Shown: positions 56,454 to 64,000 of the stretch, in pieces
Position numbering within the stretch: position 1 is the stretch's first letter
Layout: every line of letters starts with the position of its first letter
NCBI GenBank assembly: GCA_040954595.2
Contig: CM082579.2
Coordinates: forward strand, 16,244,001 to 16,308,000
Reading direction: 5' to 3'
DNA: 64,000 nucleotides
Origin: Balanoglossus misakiensis
Lineage: Eukaryota; Hemichordata
Position numbers and translations under genes: made by a program
The notes under the pieces: generated by a model
Told to the model about the DNA's origin: nothing
What the model saw: the letters and a program-made list of their open reading frames with translations, nothing else
Databases searched by the model: none

Positions 56454-56689
56454 GTAAGTTAGGCTGCAAATCACTCTTGTGACTTCCCTGTGTTATAGCA
56501 TGGCATACACAGAAAATTAAACTGTTATGCTTATTGGAGTTGATATTGTAATGCACTTTGAAAAACACAATGATTCCACTGAAGAGGTATTGTACAGTAA
56601 AACCTGTGATTACGGACATCTCTCTAATAAGGGATCGTTGGACCAAACCATGGTGGTAAAAATCGTTCTTTGAATTTTTTCTGTGATAG

Positions 56690-56786
56690 GTTCATACTCG
56701 CTAGGTTCGGCCACGTCCTTCTGGTTATGAATGCACAACTACAAGTGTCACACAGTGCGCTACAGGGCAGTAAAGTGCTGAAGGAG
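56690..56786 (+). pseudogene. GCC2/GCC3-type cysteine-rich exon (broken)
   Basis: SYSLGSATS is followed, after a small deletion, by PSGYECTTTSVTQCATGQ-stop-SAEG in another frame. The first CxxC is lost. Acceptor GATAG, donor GTAAGT. Further weak similarity lies at 56,884-56,970 (SYTWCPEKST), too decayed to call. Confidence 0.65.
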
Positions 56787-56969
56787 GTAAGTCTTGAAAT
56801 CCCTTTTCTTCTTGTCTCGATTTGAACATGGTTCCACAAGTTGTTTACATCACTTGTAGTTTTACATATTTTTTGAGTTCAACAGCTAGCTATACATGGT
56901 GTCCTGAGAAGTCAACCAGTATGAGAAGTCGGTCTGTGGGAGAGAACCCTGGTACTTTGTGTTATATAT

Positions 56970-57525
56970 AACTGTTTCACTACGAAATGTTTCCTTGATG
57001 TACAGGAGCTGAGATATTTGTACAAATAGCCGATGAATTTTAAAACTGTCTGTTCACTTTTCATGTACGTCACCGGGGTACGTCAACATCAGTCACCTGC
57101 ACTTCTTGAGCTTCAAAATCACTTTCGTGGCGCATAATGTCTTGATTGTCTTGGTTCAAGAAACATTATGCGCGACTGGCCAATTTTACTGCCTTTTGTC
57201 AACACACATCCACTATGGAAATTCTCACTCCAGGCCAGATAGTGTAAATTTACATATGAGTCTACAGGTGTGCTTGAAGTCAAGTCAAGCATTTGCAAGG
57301 AACCCTCCTCCAGTACACAGGTCTTTGATTTCATGAAGGGAAGCCCTTGCCTCACAGTCACTGCCATGTGATCTATGGAGGTGTGAACAACTTGATACCA
57401 GCCTAATATAAGTTGTAGGCACAATCACTCCACACACCCTTGCCATAATTCTGCAAGGTTTTTGCCATATCTGTACTGTAGAATGAGTAGCAAGGAATAA
57501 AATGGCGTCCTTTCTTAATTTCCAG
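56970..57525. other. intron, no element recognised
   Basis: No coding or repeat match was found in this stretch. Confidence 0.3.
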
Positions 57526-58534
57526 TGCAAAACCCCTGTGATCCCAACCCATGTATGAATGGTGGATTTTGCCAGCAAACATCGTGCAATTTCTATTCAT
57601 GCCAGTGTGTGAACTCTTACACAGGTGACATCTGTCAAACCATAGACCCTAGAGAAAGAAGGGCGAGCAACTGCGGCAAAGATCAAAGGGTTTGGGGATT
57701 ATCTGTATGATGATGTTTTTTTGTATATAATTAACACCCAGGACAGTCGGACAATGACTTCCTTACTTCGGCACGTGTCGACCCCACCAGTGATACGAAA
57801 ACTTGCCACCAAACTGGCACTACTGCATTTCAGCAGCCACTGCGTTTTTTTCTAAAATTCTAAAAGTATTACGATGTCTGTGCTAATTATTATGGTTTGG
57901 TGTTCGTCTGTCGGTTGAACGGTCATTTCTAGTGCCACAAGCTTCATTTAAAAATTGTAAACAAATCATCCATGTTTTTTGCATGTCCGACTGGGCACTC
58001 ATATTTCTTAGTAACGCTGACACTTTTCGTAATAATTTTATGTTTGCGTGAAGCATTGAAATAAAAATTGTGGTTTAGGGGCATTTTATTTCGCAGTGCG
58101 TGAACAATAAAACAGATTTCACGAAAACAATTTGTAAACAAACTGGGTGGATTATCATGTGTGCACTATGGCCGCCAGGCAACCCTCGGTACGGTTAGCT
58201 CACAGCCTTGTGAAATACCCGGACTGTTAGACAAAAGATGCTTGTTTTGGACGCTGTCAGACTCAGATTCAAATTCCTGTTTAACTTGTCCAGATGTGTT
58301 CCATAAATAATCGCTGCGTTCAACCACGTTGCAGTTTTCTCGTCTTCTGCGAGATGTTCTGAGGTGTTGTGATAACTTCACACAAAACATGAGACTTTGC
58401 GTTAGTTTATACACAGTTTATTTGCAAATTGGATTATTGGGATTTATCTGGAAATAATGTATGCAAAAGAACATCATTTCAAGAAAAAAATGGAGTTGCG
58501 CGTCCTTCTTTCTCTAGGGTCCATGGTCAAACAA
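57526..58534 (+). pseudogene. EGF-like exon split by a transposon
   Basis: 57,526-57,639 reads QNPCDPNPCMNGGFCQQ, then CNFYSCQCVNSYTGDICQ. An 887-bp TIR element follows, and the last bases of the exon (CAA before GTGAGT) lie at 58,532-58,534. Without the insert the exon would end in phase 1 with a good donor, like its neighbours. This module has seven cysteines, lacking the second extra one. Confidence 0.85.
57640..58526. mobile_element. 887-bp TIR element inserted in EGF exon, 5-bp duplication
   Basis: The left end CCATAGACCCTAGAGAAAGA and the right end, complementary, TCTTTCTCTAGGGTCCATGG agree at 24 of 26 positions. TCAAA flanks it on both sides (57,635-57,639 and 58,527-58,531). The interior has no transposase. 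The superfamily is uncertain: a 5-bp duplication with CC-starting TIRs does not fit a family I can name. Confidence 0.85.
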
Positions 58535-59012
58535 GTGAGTATATACTTTCAAGACACCCTGCAAACAAACAAGCCATCTTCATTCCGTAGATCTTTTAAG
58601 CTTATTTATACATTGTAAATTTTGATGTGAAACTTTATTGGTCTTGTTGCCAAACTTCTGAAGAAATGAGGATATTGTTTTGAAGGGTATTTTATCAGTA
58701 GGTAACAAATACCATGGCCCTCCATGCAAATACCCACATGGTAAATTAAAACTGTTACAGATGTATTTGATTTCCACATATTGATTACATGTGGGATAAT
58801 ATTGGGTGCTGGCAGTTTCAGTAAATGAACTGCTCTTAAAAGTTGGGCGTCAGGGCACCCTTGATTTTGCCTGTTCCAAGCTAGAATAGTCTGTCCATAT
58901 GAATATTTGTTCAGCAAGTTACAAGCAATCTTTTAAGTTTGGAATGAAAAAATAGTGAAATGACTTGTGATGTTAATATGCAATTGTTGGTTGATTTACA
59001 TGCAACCCCCAG
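58535..59012. other. intron, no element recognised
   Basis: No coding or repeat match seen. Confidence 0.3.
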
Positions 59013-59135
59013 GACTCGATCAATGTTCTCCCAATCCGTGCATGAACAACGGTATCTGTGAGCCAATCAGTGGATCGTGCAGTGCGTTTACCTGTCGCTG
59101 TCAAGGCTGTATCATTGGAATCACCTGTGACCAAG
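59013..59135 (+). CDS. 8-cysteine EGF-like exon
   Basis: Intact phase 1-1 exon: LDQCSPNPCMNNGICEP, then SGSCSAFTCRCQGCIIGITC. Shows the full C-x4-C-x5-C-x6-C-x4-C-x-C-x2-C-x5-C pattern. Acceptor CCCCCAG, donor GTAAAT. Confidence 0.85.
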
Positions 59136-59450
59136 GTAAATTTATCAGACGAGGAACTGTTTTTTCCCCCTCATACCGGTATATTTGTCATAGCTGGCAG
59201 CTATGAAATTACCTGTATATTTAGGATGTGACAAACCAAATAGGCACTTTCAGGAATTGAGTCTTTTTTGCAATTACTAAGTCCTAAACTCCCAAAAGTA
59301 TAATAAGTAATTCTTATTGTTCAGTTATACATTAAGGAGGCTTAGTTATAGGAGAACCCGATAGAACCACAGCTGTAGGAATTAAGGAAATGGTCATACC
59401 CTAAAAACTTATGTCACTACTATTTATTTATTTTCATTCCATTGAAACAG

Positions 59451-59580
59451 AACAAACTCCATGTAGGCCAAGTCCATGCCTGAACAATGGGCAGTGTACT
59501 CGGCTGTCGTGTACAACTTATGAGTGTACTTGTCCAGGATGTTTCACCGGCACACACTGCAGCCAGTGTAAAACTCATTA
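59451..59580 (+). CDS. 8-cysteine EGF-like exon, possibly terminal
   Basis: Reads QTPCRPSPCLNNGQC, then LSCTTYECTCPGCFTGTHC, after an AAACAG acceptor. All eight cysteines are present. It lacks a phase-1 donor. The frame continues SQCKTH and stops at TAA (59,578-59,580). The only nearby GT (GTGTAA at 59,570) would leave the wrong phase for the next exon. Either a last exon or an exon whose donor has mutated. Confidence 0.75.
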
Positions 59581-59959
59581 AAACAAACATTTTGTCATGC
59601 AGGAACTAACATTTACAATCATGTCTCAATACATTGTCTGTTGGTCATACTTTATATTTTCATCTTCAGCATCACACCTTGGGCCTTGGGAATCGTTCAC
59701 CTCAAAAATGATGTACAACTGAAAGAAAACATGTTTATTTGAAGAAAAAAATGTTGATCGTTCATGAAAATTTTCCCTACACAAGATACATATACAGAGA
59801 TTTTCATAGCCCCACAAGTGCGTCCCAGAATGAGCAAGTTGTTTTTGGAAGTGAAGTTCCGTTCAGTATTTACAGTAATGGTAATAATGATGTTTTTATC
59901 AAACAGATTTTGAAAGTAAATATTGCTGAGATAACATTAGGTTGCACTTTTTATTGCAG
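59581..59959. other. intron or intergenic, no element recognised
   Basis: No coding supported. Confidence 0.3.
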
Positions 59960-60082
59960 TCCAAGATCCATACCAGCGAAACAGCTGTCTCAACGGGGCT
60001 GTATGTAATGCAGTGGCCAACTCCTGCACGGCATATACCTGTGCCTGTACTGGTTGCTATGAGGGTAACCGTTGTGAAATAT
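59960..60082 (+). CDS. EGF-like exon (complete form of the 45.1-kb half-exon)
   Basis: Phase 1-1 exon: QDPYQRNSCLNGAVCNAVAN, then SCTAYTCACTGCYEGNRCEI. Tyr stands where the first EGF cysteine is expected, and the extra cysteine pair is kept. The duplicated segment begins inside it at 60,017. Acceptor ATTGCAG, donor GTAAGT. Confidence 0.8.
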
Positions 60083-60646
60083 GTAAGTTTCTGACGTACC
60101 GTAAATGACAATCTTTTGGGCACTTTCTCTTCATGGCAATTGAATTGTGTGGTAACTTCTCATTTCTAAAATTTCCACAAGAGAAAAGAAAACAGAAATT
60201 TCATTTGTATGTCCGTGCAATTTAGGATAGGCACGAACTTGTGAGGAAGTGTACGAAGCTGGATGTTTTCATCACTCAAATATACAAGAGTTGCCTCTTG
60301 AAGACTAGTGTCTGTAGAGATAATTGTGCATATGAGGTAATCTCTCCTAAGGTGGTGCACACATCTGAGTATTAAGTAAAAGAGACATCCTTAATTATCC
60401 TTACTATTTGGCTTGAAAAATCAATCTTACTAGGTGTTCTGATTAGAGAGGTGTCCATAAAGACAGGTTTTACTGTATTACCCAAAATAGAGACATTGTC
60501 CCTTCATCATATACTTAATGCGTGTTCTGGTTATGGTTCCAGTATAATGCTTGTGTCAAAGGATTTTGTTGTGGTGCAGGAATCATCTTTGGTTGAGGTG
60601 TAGCCATCTGCATTTCATGTTTTTTAAACTATTTTTTTTCTGATAG

Positions 60647-60769
60647 TCATTAACCCATGTGATCAGAATCCGTGTCAAAATGGAGGCTATTGTTCCCAAA
60701 CACCAAATTCTTATACTGACTACACCTGTTACTGCCAGTAGTGTTGGACTGGGGCCATCTGTGCCGTAG
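60647..60769 (+). pseudogene. EGF-like exon with in-frame stop (copy 2)
   Basis: Same sequence as 45,766-45,888, including the TAG. Confidence 0.8.
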
Positions 60770-61162
60770 GTGTGTCGAATTACTGTTTTATGACACAGCG
60801 TGGTATATAAACCCTCATTTTTGGTATTCTCAATGTGATAGATGGACCCATACACCAATAAATGGGGTGGAAGCATTACTAAGTTTCATCCTTTCAAAAT
60901 TTGCTGATGTAGGGTCAAAATTGAGTGTGATGTGCACGTTAAAAAGGAAAGCCTTCTGTATCATGTTGATGGCACATTTTTTAATTTTTCAAGATTCTTA
61001 CAGAAAAATCCTAGCAATAGCATCATTATGTTATTTTAAATGTACAGGTTTGAAACAAGGAATGAAGACATTGCTCACATATTTAAACGAAATGAACATC
61101 ACAAGTACATGTACAAGTTTTTGACAAGCAGGTAATTGATACTTTCATTTTTGTTTTGGCAG

Positions 61163-61281
61163 CCATTGATCAGTTATACTCTATGCCTTGTCAAAATGGT
61201 GCACATGCGTTGCACGAGACGGCTGTTTCCTGTTTGACTGTATGTGTACCGAATGCTTCACTGGTGCCACATGTACAATGC
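61163..61281 (+). pseudogene. EGF-like exon, frameshifted (copy 2)
   Basis: Counterpart of 46,283-46,401 with the same frame break. One codon differs (CAC for CGC). Confidence 0.75.
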
Positions 61282-61576
61282 GTAAGTACAAACCAATATT
61301 ATTTTATTCAATGCAAAACACTTGTTATGTATTATATAATATAAGTACGGTACACATATTAAAGCCCTGGTAACTCAAACTTTGGGCTAGCTTAATGTTA
61401 TCACTATTTTTGTTTTCGGTTGCAACTGTGGTTTCTTGTCACACTCTAAAGGATTTCACAGCATTTGGTTTTTCAAAACAGCCCTTTGGTTGTTGTCATG
61501 TATACATGTACATGACTGTGGAGTGTAGTTTGTAGATTCTGTAATTTTGACAATATCTTGACTGCACATCCCACAG

Positions 61577-61699
61577 CTGTCAACCAGTGTCAACCCATCC
61601 AGTGTCAGAATGGTGGAAACTGTGTGCTGACGCCCAATTGGTGTACTGAATTCACATGCTCCTGTACAAGCTGTTACTCCGGCGATTTATGTCAGACAT
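61577..61699 (+). CDS. 8-cysteine EGF-like exon (copy 2)
   Basis: Identical by eye to 46,697-46,819. Open, phase 1-1. Confidence 0.8.
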
Positions 61700-62083
61700 G
61701 TGAGTGATTTTAAATTTCAGATGAAGAGGAACATAATAACATAACACATAATCGGCTTGCAGTTGGTTTCTTCCAACCTGTATCAAAGAGTGAATAACGA
61801 CACAATTTTGGGGAAATTTATTAAGAATGTGTGTGCCATAAAAGGGGATTGTGTATTTGACCAAACAACAACCTGCACCGTATGGTACACTAAGACACTA
61901 TTACACCTGTGTCAAAATTTCATTACGTTTCTTTTGTTGAACATGGAAGAAATTTGTCACAGTGATGTTCTGTTGACCAACTGAGATTTTTACCACTCAA
62001 CCCTGACTGCACAAATCTGTTTAAAGTATATGTAGTAAATATTAACTGTACACAATTTATATCACTTTCTCTTCTGTGCACAG

Positions 62084-62200
62084 ATTTGAATCCGTGTCAG
62101 CCCAACCCTTGTCTAAACAGTGGATTCTGCCAGCAAGTGTCCTGCACCGAGTTCAGATGCCAGAGTTCGCGCTGTTTCATCGGAACCACGTGCGCTGAAC
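62084..62200 (+). CDS. EGF-like exon (copy 2)
   Basis: Identical by eye to 47,204-47,320, including the serine in place of one cysteine. Confidence 0.8.
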
Positions 62201-62648
62201 GTAAGCAAACCAGTGTCAGATTTGCCGCACAAAGTAGAAATCGCTGGGCTTTGTCATTGATATTGTCTCAATAAAGTTGCCTGTGATTGTGCAGCTAACC
62301 AAGAGACTTATATGCACTACCGTAGCCATGATGTATACTTTCATTGACTCAAATGCTCATCAGAGTAGATGTTGCTATTTTTCCAACCGTAAATTGAAAC
62401 ATCAGAAAGTTATGACATCAACTACCCCCACCCCCACCCCACCCCACCCCCAACTAGTAAATATTATAAGATGCTGTAATTATGATAAAGATGGTAGCAC
62501 CAAGCTTGGATCAAGTGGTCTTCATTATCCTTCACACATGAACATGATCACACGGATGTGCAATCTTCTGACAGTCTGCTACAGATTTCACTTCCCACTC
62601 AAGTGTGTAAGACCCTAATGTGATACTTTTCATTTCTCTCACCCTTAG

Positions 62649-62771
62649 CGATCAACCAGTGTCTTCTAAACCCATGTCTGAATAACGGAGTGTATCAGCC
62701 ACTTCAAGGCTCCTGCTCAATCTACACCTGCAACTGTCCAACCTGCTACACTGGGCAAACATGTGTTACAT
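62649..62771 (+). CDS. EGF-like exon, third cysteine lost (copy 2)
   Basis: Identical by eye to 47,769-47,891, including the Cys-to-Tyr change. Confidence 0.8.
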
Positions 62772-62789
62772 GTAAGTCACAAGTTTTTA

Positions 62790-64000
62790 GGTCCCATTGG
62801 TATGTACCATGGGACCTTATGGGATTGGTTACGTCTGTATGTATGGATGGATGGATGGATGGATGTATGTCTGTATGTCCGTCCACATCGAAAACTTGAA
62901 AACCGCAGCGCGTATGACCTCGATATTTGGCGTGTAGATGCAGGCAGGGCTGTAGATGGGAGTTTGTTCAAATGAAGATGTCATTGCCAAAAATATGCAA
63001 ATTAGCTGGGAAAATGTGAAATTGGTCAAAACTCAAAAACTGGACAACCACTGGTCATATTGATTTGAAAATTGGTATGCATGTACCTTATATCAACCTC
63101 ATACAATCCTGTATGTTTTGAGCTAATATTATCGATTTCCTATTTTTTTTGCATTTTTTTGTATTTTTCCATGTTATTGGTAAAAAGTCTTTGAAATTTA
63201 GTATGAAGCCTCCTAATGTTGTCTAAGTAACCATAGTTTTGTTCAAATTGTTGCAAAATTTGCATATCTATAATTTTGAGCAATATTTGCCATTTTTGGT
63301 CAAAAAATGTTTTTCTTTAAAACCTCATGCCAGATTGCTTTCCAATTTGGTAGGCATGTTCGTAGGGGTAACCTAAATAATATGTTGTAAAAAAAAAGAT
63401 ATTTGCATAAATGTGTTATCGGGGAAACTTTTGCAATTTTTGTCAAAAATTGTTTTCTCTGAAACCGCTTGTCCTATTGCATTGAACTTAGGCAGCATGT
63501 TCCTTGTAGTGATTGAAGTAAGATATTGTACAATTTTGGTGATATTTGCATATTTGTGTTTTTGCCACTTTTGAACAAATATTTTCTGTGAAACTGCTTG
63601 TTGGATTGCTTTGAAATTAGTTTTTTCTCTGATTGCTTTGAAATTTAGGATATAATTTCATAACACATACCTGTATATGTGCAACTTTTATTCAGTTCTG
63701 AGATCAGAAAGATTAAATATTTAGCGAGTTTTTTTGGTAAGTTTCTTAGTTTTTGGTTAGCAAATCTTCTCCTAAACAAATTGTCCAGTTGTTTTTAAAG
63801 TTACTATTTACAAGGAGTTGTTACCTCGAACAAAGACATGTTTACATAACTTAAATAGGCCAGCTGTTACAGAGACCACCAGCTATCAAATTTTAATTAC
63901 CAGTGGCAGGTCAGTGTGTGTCTGTTCCAGGGCTGACTGAAAGAAGTTGCTTCGCATATGTGTTTGTACAGACAATTTTTGGTCATTTTTTTTTCTAGCA
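62790..64000 (+). mobile_element. GGTCCCATTG/TATG-repeat element, copy 5
   Basis: Duplicate of the element at 47,910, carried along in the segmental duplication and cut by the window end. Confidence 0.8.

Larger units (their letters stand above)
60017..64000 (+). repeat. segmental duplication, copy 2
   Basis: Second copy of 45,136-49,120 at an offset of 14,881, then 14,880 bp; it runs off the window. Its left edge continues smoothly into a complete EGF exon, which makes this the ancestral-looking junction. Confidence 0.9.

Noticed and set aside
8963-60082. All EGF and GCC2/GCC3 exons as one intact SCUBE-like gene
   Set aside because: PRKDC exons on the same strand lie between them, many modules carry stops or frameshifts, and the EGF type differs (cbEGF against 8-Cys), so a single working gene is not supported.

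Overview
The window is AT-rich genomic DNA from an animal, almost certainly a marine invertebrate. Coding sequence is split into short exons with GT/AG introns. One host gene is recognisable as PRKDC (DNA-PKcs), and another is built from one-domain-per-exon EGF modules. Most of the rest is mobile DNA: LINE fragments, TIR elements, foldback hairpins and minisatellite-bearing elements. A lancelet, hemichordate, echinoderm or another invertebrate would all fit; the sequence does not let me choose. No rRNA, tRNA, CRISPR or bacterial-style operon was seen.

Layout. 1-600: dispersed repeats. 0.8-6.3 kb: a decayed multidomain element encoding an OTU protease-like domain, a DUF6589-like region, a FEN/PIN-nuclease-like core and a Tesmin/TSO1 CXC domain, interrupted by a reversed repeat. 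6.3-7.3 kb: LINE reverse-transcriptase remnant. 8.9-11 kb: two calcium-binding EGF exons, the second frameshifted. 13.7-43.1 kb: nine exons of a PRKDC fragment on the plus strand, collinear with roughly the 1,350-1,800 region of vertebrate DNA-PKcs. At least three exons carry a stop or frameshift. A tenth exon, at 14.84 kb, belongs several hundred residues further on in DNA-PKcs. The PRKDC introns hold a Harbinger-like MITE, a CACTA-like element, palindrome-headed elements with ~230-bp minisatellites, and a chain of TTAA-flanked elements.

45.1-64 kb: a cluster of EGF-like exons, many with eight rather than six cysteines, and GCC2/GCC3 (ephrin-receptor-like) cysteine-rich exons, nearly all joined by phase-1 introns. 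Many carry stops or frameshifts, so this looks like a decaying gene or a poor-quality assembly. Positions 45,136-49,120 recur at 60,017-64,000, displaced by 14,880/14,881 bp, with about ten differences seen by eye. This is either a recent segmental duplication or two haplotypes placed in tandem. A LINE and a gag-like remnant (both minus strand) lie at 50.5-53.2 kb, and an 887-bp TIR element has split an EGF exon at 57.6 kb.

How it fits together: I see no working multi-gene system. The window reads as a rearrangement- and transposon-rich region carrying broken pieces of two host genes. The most notable items are the OTU/DUF6589/FEN-like/CXC element, the out-of-order but phase-compatible PRKDC exon, the 8-cysteine EGF variant, two element families sharing a palindromic-head/complementary-tail design, and repeated perfect DR1 nuclear-receptor motifs inside the minisatellite.
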